NCBI GenBank assembly: GCA_030823955.1
Contig: JAVBYO010000014.1
Coordinates: 1-64,000 of the forward strand
DNA: 64,000 nt
Source of the DNA: Gallionellaceae bacterium
GTDB taxonomy: Bacteria > Pseudomonadota > Gammaproteobacteria > Burkholderiales > Gallionellaceae
Reading direction: 5' to 3'
Shown here: positions 35,097 to 43,159 of the stretch, piece after piece
Layout: every line of letters begins with the position of its first letter
Numbering within the stretch: position 1 is the stretch's first letter
Notes under the pieces: generated by a model
Database searches by the model: none
What the model was told of the DNA's origin: nothing
The model's input: the letters and a program-made list of their open reading frames with translations, nothing else
Made by a program: the position numbers and the translations under genes

Positions 35097-35462
35097 ATGC
35101 TCGACATCAACAAAGCTATCAGCAATCAATCACGCTACGAACTCGATCCTGAAGGCAATATGGCCGACTTGGATTCATGGTCGCCCCAACATGCAAATCG
35201 CGCAGCAGCACTTGAAGGTATCGAGTTAACCGATGCACACTGGGAAGTTGTCTACTACTTGCGAGAACGCTTCCGCGATCATGGCAACAAGGATGCAGCA
35301 AGGGATGTGTTACATGACTTGGAAGAGAGATTTTGCGAAAAAAACGGACGCGAACATCTGTATGAACTGTTCCCACGAGGCCCAGTCGGTCAGGCCAGTC
35401 GAATCGCCGGTTTGCCCTTACCGCCGCACACACAAGATAAGTCTTTCGGCACCATGATGTAG
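35097..35462 (+). CDS. DsrC/TusE-family protein lacking both conserved cysteines
   Basis: A 121-residue protein with the DsrC/TusE pattern: MADLDSWSPQHANRAAALEGIELTDAHWEVVYYLRERF and LYELFPRGPVGQASRIAGLPLPP. DsrC has two cysteines on its C-terminal arm and TusE one, used to carry sulfur. Here the QACKIAGLP cysteine is Ser and the protein ends TQDKSFGTMM without the last one. It therefore cannot be a sulfur carrier in the usual way and fits the cysteine-free, presumed regulatory branch. AGGAGGA precedes the ATG. Confidence 0.82.
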   Translation: MLDINKAISNQSRYELDPEGNMADLDSWSPQHANRAAALEGIELTDAHWEVVYYLRERFRDHGNKDAARDVLHDLEERFCEKNGREHLYELFPRGPVGQASRIAGLPLPPHTQDKSFGTMM

Positions 35463-35750
35463 TTCGCCAACAAATACGCGGCGGTGCGTATTCGACGTAC
35501 ACGGATAAAGCCGGGGAGACCTGCCGCTGAACTCTACCTTCCAAGCGCTGATGAGTCTCAGGACGATTTTAGGTGTTGAGAGTCCGCTTTTGATAATGCC
35601 CAAGGACTCTTATGGGTTATCTGGAGCCGGAAGATAAAATGCAAAATGAGCGGCTGATGTACTCCCAGATGCGGTCTTTCACATATGGTGAAGGTGTACT
35701 GGCGAGATCGGCCAAAAGCAGACTTTTAAAGTTGTAATCGATTTCTGTAA
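35463..35750. other. Intergenic region, no gene recognised
   Basis: About 290 bases between the DsrC-like and HD-GYP genes. No frame with family resemblance, no hairpin and no clear promoter box was seen. Confidence 0.4.
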
Positions 35751-36413
35751 GTGCCACGACAGATGTATGAAAATATCCATCACAAACAATACAGGCATCT
35801 CAAAATGGAGCAAGAAGACACCACCTTCATCACTCTCTACAACTACACCAAGGCGTTGGCAGTTGCTTTGGGGCATCGCGATCTATTAACCCGTCTTCAT
35901 TCTGATCGTGTGCTTGGTCTTGCTGGAGAAATAGCAGCGGCTCTTGGTATAGACAAGAAAGATTTGGCTATTCTTAAAGTAGCTGCCTTGTTTCACGATA
36001 TTGGCAAGATTGGAATTCCTGACGCCATTCTTCTTAAACCTTCAAAACATGACGCTGCAGAGTGGGAGATGATGAAAGAGCACTCAGCGATTGGTGAAAA
36101 TATCATGTCAGCGCTCGAAATCGAAGATTCGTCCCGTGCTTCCAAGGTAATTCGACACCACCATGAATACTACAATGGCATGGGCTATCCAGATAAACTG
36201 GTTGGAGAAGATATTCCAATTTGTTCACGCATTATCTCAATCGCAGATTGCTACGATGCGATGGCCGTAACAAGGTCATACCATAGCGCAAGAACGCATC
36301 CGGAAATCATGTCTATCCTGGAGTCTGAAACAGGGGTAAAGCACGACCCGAACCTGATGAAGATATTTTGCAAAATCATCGAATCCAGCAAATTTAAGGC
36401 GGCCTCCAATTAA
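35751..36413 (+). CDS. HD-GYP-type phosphodiesterase domain protein
   Basis: A stand-alone HD-GYP domain: HSDRVLGLAGEIAAALG, LFHDIGKIGIPDAILLKPSK, then HHHEYYNGMGYPDKLVGEDIP and ISIADCYDAMAVTRSY. The GYP loop is slightly variant (YNGMGYP rather than WDGxGYP), but metal-binding His and Asp residues are kept. It would degrade c-di-GMP. The start is unsure: GTG 35751, ATG 35763 or ATG 35805 (MEQEDTTFITLYNYTKAL, which looks like the family start). The DNA is more AT-rich than its neighbours. Confidence 0.85.
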   Translation: MPRQMYENIHHKQYRHLKMEQEDTTFITLYNYTKALAVALGHRDLLTRLHSDRVLGLAGEIAAALGIDKKDLAILKVAALFHDIGKIGIPDAILLKPSKHDAAEWEMMKEHSAIGENIMSALEIEDSSRASKVIRHHHEYYNGMGYPDKLVGEDIPICSRIISIADCYDAMAVTRSYHSARTHPEIMSILESETGVKHDPNLMKIFCKIIESSKFKAASN

Positions 36414-36497
36414 TACTTTAGATTCTGAGAAGGTTGATGGACGTCTGTTATCGGGAAGTCTGAATTTCTCAAAAGGGTAAAAGCGGCCGTTAATCTA

Positions 36498-37019
36498 ATG
36501 CACTCGAAGCCTTCACCCAACTACCTCTCCGGCTATCCCGTCTCACTTGTCGCACAAGTGCAGTCCCTGATCGAACAAGACCGCCTCGCCGAGTGGTTGT
36601 TGCAAAGATACCCGCAATCCCATGATGTGCGCACCGACAGGGCGCTGTACGACTACGTGCTGGAGCTCAAGAATTCATATCTACGCAATGCGGGACAACT
36701 GAGCAAGGTGGCGTTTGACAGCAAGATCCACGTCATCAAGAACGCGCTGGGGACACACACCACCATCTCGCGGGTGCAGGGGGCGAAGCTGAAGACCAAG
36801 CGCGAGATACGTGTGGCGGTGGTGTTCAAAGAGATGCCGCCGGAGTTTCTGCGCATGATTGTCGTGCATGAGTTGGCGCACATGAAAGAGCGTGAGCACG
36901 ACAAGGCGTTCTATCAATTGTGTATGAACATGGAGCCGGACTATGCGCAGCTGGAGTTTCATCTGCGCGCCTATCTCACTTATCTGGACGCGGGGGGCGT
37001 GCCGCTCTGGAAAACGTAA
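36498..37019 (+). CDS. YgjP-like zinc metallopeptidase
   Basis: A 173-residue protein with the zinc-binding motif HELAHMKEREHDKAF (HExxH-x5-H) near residue 122, characteristic of the YgjP-like M48-related group. The N-terminal 60 residues are family-typical (YPQSHDVRTDRALYDYVLELKNSYLRN). Cytoplasmic; substrate unknown. Element A copy 2 begins directly after its stop. Confidence 0.87.
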   Translation: MHSKPSPNYLSGYPVSLVAQVQSLIEQDRLAEWLLQRYPQSHDVRTDRALYDYVLELKNSYLRNAGQLSKVAFDSKIHVIKNALGTHTTISRVQGAKLKTKREIRVAVVFKEMPPEFLRMIVVHELAHMKEREHDKAFYQLCMNMEPDYAQLEFHLRAYLTYLDAGGVPLWKT

Positions 37020-37020
37020 G

Positions 37021-37209
37021 GGAAGGTCTGATTAAGTCCGTTCGTGGTGAGTGTTTTCCGTTCGCTCCCTCGATACACCGCACAAGTGCGGCACTGATGA
37101 AACTACTAGCCATTCGACTAAGTGCGATAACGCATGCACTAAGTCGCTGGTTATCGGGACGAACGGAAAATTTATCGAACCATGGTTTTCGGACTTAGTC
37201 AGACCTTTC
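37021..37209. repeat. MITE-like element A, copy 2
   Basis: Terminal repeats GGAAGGTCTGATTAAGTCCG (37021-37040) and its complement with two mismatches (37190-37209). Read on the minus strand it aligns with copy 1 at 25552 through the CCATGGTTCGATA, TTTTCCGTTCGTCCCGA, GTGCCGCACTTGTGCGG and GAGCGAACGGAAAA blocks. It has an extra segment of about 60 bp (near 37096-37155) absent from copy 1 and lacks repeat B. Confidence 0.88.
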
Positions 37210-37322
37210 TAAGCGGATGCGCGGAAGCGTGTTATGCTCGGCGCGTTGTTTGCCTTTGCAGTTCCCTCCTTAACCAGTCTTGTGCCTGTTCGATCAGAAC
37301 GTTCCCCTGACGCACGAGACCG

Positions 37323-38042
37323 ATGAACAAACAGATCAGCACGCCCCCACCCGTCGCCCCCACCCATAGCGATCAGGACAATCATCTCTGGTTGCAATGT
37401 TGGCGCGAGCAGGACACCGATTTCCATCAAACCGAGGTCAACCCTTTGCTGAGCCGTTTTTGGCCGGGGCTGGGATTGGCGCGGGGCAGCCGTGTGTTCG
37501 TACCGCTTTGCGGCAAAAGTTTGGACATGCTCTGGTTGGCCGGACAGGGCCACGAGGTCATCGGTATCGAGCTGAGTCCCGTTGCAGTACACGATTTCTT
37601 TCACGACAATGGGCTACAGCCGGACAAAAGTCAGGTCGGGCCATTCACGTTATGGCGACACGGCAATCTGAGTATCTTGTGCGGAGACTATTTCGCGCTG
37701 GACAAAAGCCATCTCGGGCCGTTCGACACTGTCTATGACCGCGCCGCCCTGACCGCTTTGCCGGAGAACATCCGCACGTTGTATGTGGCCCAATTGGAGC
37801 GCCTCGTACCGAAAGCCGCCACGGTGTTTTTGCTGACCACGGAAGATGCGATAGAAGGCGCGACTTTGGCGCAGGCCGTCGGTGTAGACACGGAGATCGC
37901 CGGGCTGTATTCGGCGGGATTCGAGATCGACCTTGCTTATGTGGAAAGTGTGTTCGAGCCGGACCCGCAAGCGAGCGGAACGGTACGTCGCGTCGAATTC
38001 AAGGTCTATCGCTTGTCCGGCAAGGCCAAGCCGCCAGGCTAG
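37323..38042 (+). CDS. tpm: Thiopurine S-methyltransferase (TPMT family)
   Basis: A 239-residue SAM-dependent methyltransferase: NHLWLQCWREQDTDFHQTEVNPLLSRF, RVFVPLCGKSLDMLWLAGQGHEVIGIELS and FDTVYDRAALTALP are TPMT signatures. Bacterial TPMTs methylate tellurite, selenite and thiopurine-like compounds. It ends in a four-base overlap with the convergent cyclic-nucleotide-binding gene. Confidence 0.9.
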   Translation: MNKQISTPPPVAPTHSDQDNHLWLQCWREQDTDFHQTEVNPLLSRFWPGLGLARGSRVFVPLCGKSLDMLWLAGQGHEVIGIELSPVAVHDFFHDNGLQPDKSQVGPFTLWRHGNLSILCGDYFALDKSHLGPFDTVYDRAALTALPENIRTLYVAQLERLVPKAATVFLLTTEDAIEGATLAQAVGVDTEIAGLYSAGFEIDLAYVESVFEPDPQASGTVRRVEFKVYRLSGKAKPPG

Positions 38043-38524
38043 AAGCGGCCGTTGGTGCGATTGATGTAATTGTTCATCTCGACCACTTCTTTGTTGGTGC
38101 GCCGGACGATATCGTGCAGGCTGCGCGCGACGCCGCGCATCATGTGATGGGCGATGATGGGTTGGGAGACGACCAGATCAAGGAATTTGTTCTGTGTCAG
38201 ATTGAGCATCTTTACGTTTCCGCTAGCGTAAAGTTTGGCGCTGATCTTTTTGGGATCGCCGCCGACGAAAGTGATCATCCCTGCCAGATCGCCTTGCCTA
38301 AGCACATGATGGGTGACATCACCATCTTCGCCGCTGTTTTTCACTTCGATATTGCCTTGGGCAACAACCAGCAGGCTGTCGGGATGTTCGGCAGTCGAGG
38401 GGGATATCTCATCGCCGGGTTTGAATTCATGGATATCGAACAGGTTTTGGACTTGGCGAATGTCGTCATCCGACAGTTCTTTGGTTATGCTTGAAGCACG
38501 TAATGAATCGAACACTATTGTCAT
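38039..38524 (-). CDS. Cyclic-nucleotide-binding domain protein
   Basis: A 161-residue Crp-like beta-barrel (FDIHEFKPGDEISPSTAEHPDSLLVVAQGNIEV, HVLRQGDLAGMITFVGG) without a C-terminal DNA-binding helix-turn-helix. It is probably a regulatory or sensor subunit; the ligand is uncertain because the phosphate-binding RxA motif is not seen. Confidence 0.8.
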   Translation of the reverse strand: MTIVFDSLRASSITKELSDDDIRQVQNLFDIHEFKPGDEISPSTAEHPDSLLVVAQGNIEVKNSGEDGDVTHHVLRQGDLAGMITFVGGDPKKISAKLYASGNVKMLNLTQNKFLDLVVSQPIIAHHMMRGVARSLHDIVRRTNKEVVEMNNYINRTNGRF

Positions 38525-38640
38525 GTTATCCCCTTGCTGGTCAAAGCGGACTGGGGTGTTTGATGTTCCGATAGGACACTTGTTTACCCGCCCGCAAGCC
38601 TGATTCTACGTGGCACAAGCGGGAAATGAAACGTGCATGA

Positions 38641-38664
38641 CGGTCTAGATAGTTCTCTAGACCG
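38641..38664. repeat. Perfect 9-bp inverted repeat
   Basis: CGGTCTAGA / TCTAGACCG with a 6-base loop lies in the gap between two minus-strand genes. No T-run on either strand, so a simple terminator is doubtful. Confidence 0.5.
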
Positions 38665-38711
38665 CGGGTGAATTGCTCGGTGCGGGATACTGAAGATCCT
38701 GTCTGGCTGGG

Positions 38712-39062
38712 TCAGGGGACGATAGAAAACAGCTTTGGTTGTGTACGCCGGTAATCGTTCAGATGATGCACGGTCATGGGTGTGAGCTCCTTGACGGCGA
38801 CCCAGATCTGTAACGGAAATTGTGCCGGATCGGCCAGCTTCTTCGGCAATGACAGCCATGCCGCCCAATCGACCTGCGGCATCCGCCCGCGCACCTCGAC
38901 CGGGATGTCGGCGGCGGTCTGCGCCATGCTGCCCAGCAGTCGCAAGGTCTCGATACGGGTCAACCGACTGTTGAAGAATTCGCGTTCGTCCAGCTCCTCG
39001 GTCAAGGTGATGACATCCAGCCCGAGCTCCCGCATCAAACCGAGTAGCGCCCCGATCAGCAT
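38712..39062 (-). CDS. Hypothetical protein, weakly HepT/DUF86-like
   Basis: A 116-residue alpha/beta protein (LRLLGSMAQTAADIPVEVRGRMPQVDWAAWLSLPKKL, then VKELTPMTVHHLNDY). The helical layout recalls HepT-like proteins, but the RNase-type RxxxxH motif is missing. The gene overlaps the Fe-S protein gene by seven bases and is its downstream operon partner, which suggests a joint but unknown role. Confidence 0.6.
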   Translation of the reverse strand: MLIGALLGLMRELGLDVITLTEELDEREFFNSRLTRIETLRLLGSMAQTAADIPVEVRGRMPQVDWAAWLSLPKKLADPAQFPLQIWVAVKELTPMTVHHLNDYRRTQPKLFSIVP

Positions 39063-40420
39063 CGCGCACCTCCCGTATCGAGCGCATCACGCAGCAACAG
39101 CGCGACATGGAACGGCTTCCGCTCCACACCCTCGCGTATCTGGTGGCGGCAGGAAAAACCGTTGGCGAGGATGGCCGCGTCGGGAGCGGCGCGTAATGCA
39201 GGCAGCAGGTCGAGTTCGGCCATCTGCATGGAGACGGTCGCGTGTTCGGCTTCCAGCCCAAAGCTACCCGCCATACCGCAACAACTGGCTTCGATGAATT
39301 CAAACTCGAACTCCGGAATCAGGCGCAACACTTTGCGCAACGACTTCATCGCGCCCACCGCTTTTTGATGGCAGTGTCCGTGTACCAATGTCTTGCCTTG
39401 CGGCAGTGGTTTGAATTCGAGCGTGAAACGTTTGCGGTCGTGTTCACGCGCGATGAACTCTTCGAACAGATAGACCTGTTTCGCCAACGCTTCGGCTGTT
39501 TCACCCAGCCCGAGTTTCAAATGATCGTCGCGCAGGGACAGGATGCAGGAAGGTTCCAGCCCGACGATGGGAATGCCTTTCTCCAGTGCCGGGCGCAAGG
39601 CTTGGTGCATGCGTTGTGCTTCACGCCGCGCCGCATCGACTTGACCCAATGAGAGATAAGTACGGCCACAACACAGGGCACGGTTTGGTTCGGCATCGTC
39701 GGCGAGCGGGCGCAGGGTGATGACGTTATACCCTGCCGCCACCAACACTTGATGCGCGGCCTGGGCGATCTCAGGCTCGAAGTGGGTGGCGAAGGTGTCG
39801 ATGAACAGAATCACATCGCGGTCGTTCGATAAATCTGTGGTGCCTGATACAGGCGCGGCATAAGGTGTGGCGGAAGGCTCCGGTAATTGTCGTTGGGCGG
39901 AGATGCCGAAAAATCTTGCGCCCAACTGCGCCAGCCACGGCGCACGATTACGCCAGCGGATCAGGCCGCGCACAAGATGGCGGTGGCGTAGTTGCTGGGG
40001 CAGGCTTGCCACCAGCCTGTCGCGCCAGGAAACCCCCACGCGCGCATTGCGCTGTGCCTGATATTCGATCTTGATGGCGGCCATATCCACCTGATTGGCG
40101 CATTCGCGCTTGCAGCCTTTGCAACCGACACACAACTCCATCGCGGCGGCGAGGCGCGCATCGGCGAAAGCATCGTCGCCCAGTTCACCGTTCAACGCGG
40201 CTTTGAGCACCTTCACCCGACCACCCGGCGAATGCGCGGGGTCGTCGGTAGCGCGAAAGCTGGGACACATCACGCCTTTGGGTTTGCGCTGGCATTGTTT
40301 GTCGCCGATGCACACGGCTACCGCTTTGGCGAAATCACCACCCGTGGCAGGAATACCCGCGTAGGCGTCGCCTTGCCCGGCGGTTTCATAAGAAGACCAA
40401 TCGAGATGATGTTTTTTCAT
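39056..40420 (-). CDS. Cysteine-rich (Fe-S)-binding oxidoreductase subunit (GlpC/HdrD-like)
   Basis: A 454-residue protein. An N-terminal ferredoxin-like cluster (CVGCKGCKRECANQVD) lies near residue 97-112, and the C-terminal half holds two CCG-type domains (LCCGRTYLS; EASCCGMAGSFG, plus HGHCHQKAVG). In many Betaproteobacteria this half is fused to an FAD-linked D-2-hydroxyacid oxidase; here it is separate, and the FAD partner is not in the window. It would pass electrons from such a dehydrogenase to the quinone pool. Confidence 0.85.
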   Translation of the reverse strand: MKKHHLDWSSYETAGQGDAYAGIPATGGDFAKAVAVCIGDKQCQRKPKGVMCPSFRATDDPAHSPGGRVKVLKAALNGELGDDAFADARLAAAMELCVGCKGCKRECANQVDMAAIKIEYQAQRNARVGVSWRDRLVASLPQQLRHRHLVRGLIRWRNRAPWLAQLGARFFGISAQRQLPEPSATPYAAPVSGTTDLSNDRDVILFIDTFATHFEPEIAQAAHQVLVAAGYNVITLRPLADDAEPNRALCCGRTYLSLGQVDAARREAQRMHQALRPALEKGIPIVGLEPSCILSLRDDHLKLGLGETAEALAKQVYLFEEFIAREHDRKRFTLEFKPLPQGKTLVHGHCHQKAVGAMKSLRKVLRLIPEFEFEFIEASCCGMAGSFGLEAEHATVSMQMAELDLLPALRAAPDAAILANGFSCRHQIREGVERKPFHVALLLRDALDTGGARC

Positions 40421-40456
40421 ATCAGGCGTAATTCCATTTCAATACTTGAAGTTACT

Positions 40457-40569
40457 CCCTTCTCCCGTAAGCGGGAGAAGGGTTGGGGATGAGGGTCTGT
40501 GCGCTGAATCAAAACGATTTTTAACTCAACGTCCCTCACCCTAACCCTCTCCCGCCTACGGGAGAGGGG
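40457..40569. repeat. CCCTCTCCC/GGGAGAGGG inverted repeat cluster
   Basis: Two hairpins, CCCTTCTCCC-GTAAGC-GGGAGAAGGG at 40457-40482 and CCCTCTCCCG-CCTA-CGGGAGAGGG near 40545-40569, also pair with each other. The type is common in proteobacterial intergenic DNA. It separates the Fe-S gene from the nifB control region. Confidence 0.75.
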
Positions 40570-40688
40570 ATGCCGCCAGCTCACTATTGATCGAGAGATT
40601 GATTAAGACGCAAATACAGTGCCAGTGCATAAGGAATGGTGGTGAAGCTGCTCAACTCGCACCCCGCGCACCGGGTTGTGCACGGTTT

Positions 40689-40704
40689 TGTCGCCTTCAT
40701 CACA
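40689..40704. promoter_or_regulatory. nifB: NifA upstream activator site 1
   Basis: TGT-CGCCTTCATC-ACA is an exact TGT-N10-ACA site, centred about 120 bases before the predicted nifB transcription start. Confidence 0.8.
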
Positions 40705-40721
40705 AGCCATGTACCGAGTCA

Positions 40722-40737
40722 TGTGCCATTTCTAACA
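40722..40737. promoter_or_regulatory. nifB: NifA upstream activator site 2
   Basis: TGT-GCCATTTCTA-ACA is a second exact TGT-N10-ACA site 33 bases (three helical turns) from the first, so both NifA sites lie on the same DNA face. Confidence 0.8.
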
Positions 40738-40761
40738 GCACAGGATATGCGGGGTTATATA

Positions 40762-40774
40762 AAACAACGAGTTA
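40762..40774 (+). promoter_or_regulatory. Putative IHF site between NifA sites and nifB promoter
   Basis: AAACAA-CGAG-TTA differs from the IHF consensus WATCAA-N4-TTR at one position and lies in an AT-rich stretch between the activator sites and the -24 box, where IHF bends DNA at many nif promoters. Confidence 0.5.
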
Positions 40775-40790
40775 ATTCCGGGTTGGGGTC

Positions 40791-40806
40791 GGGCACGCAG
40801 TTTGCT
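40791..40806 (+). promoter_or_regulatory. nifB: Sigma-54 promoter of the nifB operon
   Basis: GGGCACG-CAGT-TTGCT matches TGGCACG-N4-TTGCW at all but the first base; GG (40792-40793) and GC (40804-40805) are 10 bases apart. Transcription should begin near 40817. Confidence 0.9.
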
Positions 40807-40841
40807 CATTCTCTGGCAAACCCTAGTCGGAGGATAACAGC

Positions 40842-42347
40842 GTGCAACTACCCGTCATCAACAACACAGCAAGTGAAGCATCCCAAGGTGGCTGCTCCGC
40901 CGGATCGTGCGGCTCGACCGACGATCAGATGAACCACCTGCCGGAACATATCCGCCAGAAGGTGTTCAACCATCCCTGCTATTCCGAAGAGGCCCACCAT
41001 TACTTTGCGCGTATGCACGTTGCCGTGGCTCCGGCTTGCAACATCCAGTGCAACTACTGCAACCGCAAATACGATTGTGCCAACGAATCGCGCCCCGGCG
41101 TGGTGTCCGAATTGCACCATCCGGTGCAGGCGGTGAAGAAGGTGCTGGCTGTTGCGGCGACCATCCCGCAGATGACGGTGCTGGGTATCGCCGGCCCCGG
41201 TGATCCTTTGGCTAACCCGGAGCGCACTTTCGAGACGTTCCGCATGTTGTCCGAGCAAGCGCCGGACATCAAGCTGTGTGTCTCGACCAACGGCCTGTCG
41301 CTGCCCGAACAGGTGGAAGAGTTGTCCAAGTACAACATCGACCACGTGACCATCACCATCAACTGCGTCGATCCCGACGTGGGCGCGCAAATCTATCCGT
41401 GGATATTCTGGAAGAACAAGCGCATCAAGGGACGCGAAGCGGCCGAGATACTCATCGCGCAACAACAGAAGGGTCTGGAGATGCTGGTGGCTAAAGGCAT
41501 CCTGGTGAAGGTGAACTCGGTGATGATCCCCGGCGTGAACGACAAACATCTGGAAGAAGTATCCAAGATCGTCAAGGCCAAGGGTGCTTTCCTGCACAAC
41601 GTGATGCCGCTGATCTCGGAAGCCGAGCACGGCACGTTCTACGGTCTCACCGGCCAGCGCGGCCCGACCAACGAAGAGCTGCAAGCTCTTCAGGACGCGT
41701 GCGAGGGCGACATGAATATGATGCGCCATTGCCGCCAGTGCCGCGCCGATGCGGTCGGTCTGCTCGGCGAAGATAGAGGTTCTGAGTTCACTATGGACAA
41801 GGTCGAACAGATGGAGATCAACTATCCCGAGGCGATGAAGATGCGCGCCGAGGTGCATGCGGCCATCAACGAAGAACTGGAGAGCAAGCGCCTCGCCAAG
41901 GAATCCAAGGTGCAGTTGGTCAGCATACAGGGCGTGCAGAAGAAAGAAGTGACGCGTCCGGTGCTGATGGCAGTTGCCACCAAGGGCGGCGGTGTGATCA
42001 ACGAACACTTCGGCCATGCCGGTGAGTTCCTGATCTACGAAGCCTCATCCGAGGGTGTGCGTTTCATCGGCCACCGCAAGACCACCCCGTATTGCGAAGG
42101 CGGCGATACCTGTGGCGACGGCGAGAGCGCGCTGGATAAAACACTGAAAGTGCTGGCCGGATGCGAAGCCGTGCTGTGCAGCAAAGTCGGCTACGAACCC
42201 TGGGGGCCGCTGGAGGCGGCGGGCATCCAGCCCAACGGCGAGCATGCGATGGAGCCTATTGAGGAGGCGGTGCTCAAGGTTTATGAAGAGATGCGTGTCG
42301 CGGGCAAGCTGGCAGTGAAGGTTGTGGAGCAACAGAAGGTAGCCTGA
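40842..42347 (+). CDS. nifB: Nitrogenase cofactor biosynthesis protein NifB
   Basis: A radical-SAM enzyme that inserts carbide and fuses clusters to make NifB-co, the core of FeMo-co. The 501-residue protein has CNIQCNYC (C-x3-C-x2-C) near residue 67, further cysteines (NRKYDC; CRQC), and a C-terminal NifX-like domain (VLMAVATKGGGVINEHFGHAGEFLIYE). The start is a GTG with GGAGG eight bases upstream (40829-40833). It heads the nif operon behind two NifA sites and a sigma-54 promoter. Confidence 0.97.
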   Translation: MQLPVINNTASEASQGGCSAGSCGSTDDQMNHLPEHIRQKVFNHPCYSEEAHHYFARMHVAVAPACNIQCNYCNRKYDCANESRPGVVSELHHPVQAVKKVLAVAATIPQMTVLGIAGPGDPLANPERTFETFRMLSEQAPDIKLCVSTNGLSLPEQVEELSKYNIDHVTITINCVDPDVGAQIYPWIFWKNKRIKGREAAEILIAQQQKGLEMLVAKGILVKVNSVMIPGVNDKHLEEVSKIVKAKGAFLHNVMPLISEAEHGTFYGLTGQRGPTNEELQALQDACEGDMNMMRHCRQCRADAVGLLGEDRGSEFTMDKVEQMEINYPEAMKMRAEVHAAINEELESKRLAKESKVQLVSIQGVQKKEVTRPVLMAVATKGGGVINEHFGHAGEFLIYEASSEGVRFIGHRKTTPYCEGGDTCGDGESALDKTLKVLAGCEAVLCSKVGYEPWGPLEAAGIQPNGEHAMEPIEEAVLKVYEEMRVAGKLAVKVVEQQKVA

Positions 42348-42354
42348 AAACCAT

Positions 42355-42431
42355 TTCACCACAGAGACACCGAGGCACAGAGAAAACCTGTTTGCATTAT
42401 CTCTGTGCCCCCTCTGCGTCTCGGTGGTGAA
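42355..42431. repeat. Repeat C, copy 1 (ACCACAGAGACAC-type inverted repeat)
   Basis: TTCACCACAGAGACACCGAG and its imperfect complement ending GTCTCGGTGGTGAA flank a short loop, between nifB and the ferredoxin gene. It would fold in the nif mRNA and could affect transcript stability. A disrupted copy lies at 29424-29594. Confidence 0.82.
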
Positions 42432-42464
42432 TGAATTAACTTGTGGAATGAGAGGGGCGAATAA

Positions 42465-42719
42465 ATGGCACTCGAAATCATCGAATCTTGCACCAATTGT
42501 TGGGCCTGCCAACCGCTGTGCCCGAGCAAGGCGATCTACGAAGCGAAGCCGCATTTCATGATCGACGCCCAAAAATGCACCGAATGCGCGGGCGATTTTG
42601 AAGATCCGCAGTGCGCGACCATTTGCCCCATCGAGGGCGCAATCCTGAATGAAGACGGTGTGCCGCTGAATCCGCCCGGTTCGCTTACCGGCATCCCGCT
42701 GCAAAAGCTGGCGGCATAA
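42465..42719 (+). CDS. fdxN: 4Fe-4S ferredoxin, nif-associated (FdxN-like)
   Basis: An 84-residue protein with two cysteine groups, CTNCWACQPLCPSKAI and CTECAGDFEDPQCATICPIEGAI, as in the bacterial 2[4Fe-4S] ferredoxins encoded next to nifB. Such FdxN proteins supply electrons for NifB action or for nitrogenase. The spacing in the second group is longer than in clostridial ferredoxin, usual for this subgroup. Eleven bases to the next gene. Confidence 0.85.
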   Translation: MALEIIESCTNCWACQPLCPSKAIYEAKPHFMIDAQKCTECAGDFEDPQCATICPIEGAILNEDGVPLNPPGSLTGIPLQKLAA

Positions 42720-42730
42720 GGAGCTCAATC

Positions 42731-43159
42731 ATGGCGACCGTCATCTTTTACGAGAAGCCCGGCTGCGGCAACAACACCAAACAAAAGGTGTGGTTGGCTG
42801 CATCCGGCCATACCGTATTGGCGAAGAATCTGCTCACGGAGAAATGGAGCACGGAACGGCTGCGCGCGTTCTTCGGCGATCTGCCGGTGGCAAAGTGGTT
42901 CAATCCCGCCGCGCCCAAGGTCAAATCCGGCGAGATCGATCCGTCCGCATTCGATGACCGGGCCGCACTCGACCTGATGCTGGCTGAACCGTTGCTGATC
43001 CGCCGTCCGTTGATGGAGGTGGAAGGTGTGTTGCGCGTCGGTTTTGATGCCAAGGCGGTGGATGCGTGGATAGGGCTGAACGACTCGCAGCCGAAAGAAG
43101 AGCCTTGCCCGATCTGCCACCGTTCCGAGCCGTGCCCGACACCGGAAGTCGTCACATGA
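42731..43159 (+). CDS. nifO: NifO-like nitrogenase-associated protein (ArsC/Spx fold)
   Basis: A 142-residue thioredoxin-fold protein with FYEKPGCGNNTKQK at the N-terminus and RPLMEVEGVLRVGFD in the ArsC-type arm. It matches the ArsC-like proteins of nif clusters (NifO), linked to molybdenum or nitrate effects in Azotobacter. A cysteine-rich tail (PCPICHRSEPCP) may bind metal. It overlaps the flavodiiron gene by four bases. Confidence 0.8.
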   Translation: MATVIFYEKPGCGNNTKQKVWLAASGHTVLAKNLLTEKWSTERLRAFFGDLPVAKWFNPAAPKVKSGEIDPSAFDDRAALDLMLAEPLLIRRPLMEVEGVLRVGFDAKAVDAWIGLNDSQPKEEPCPICHRSEPCPTPEVVT

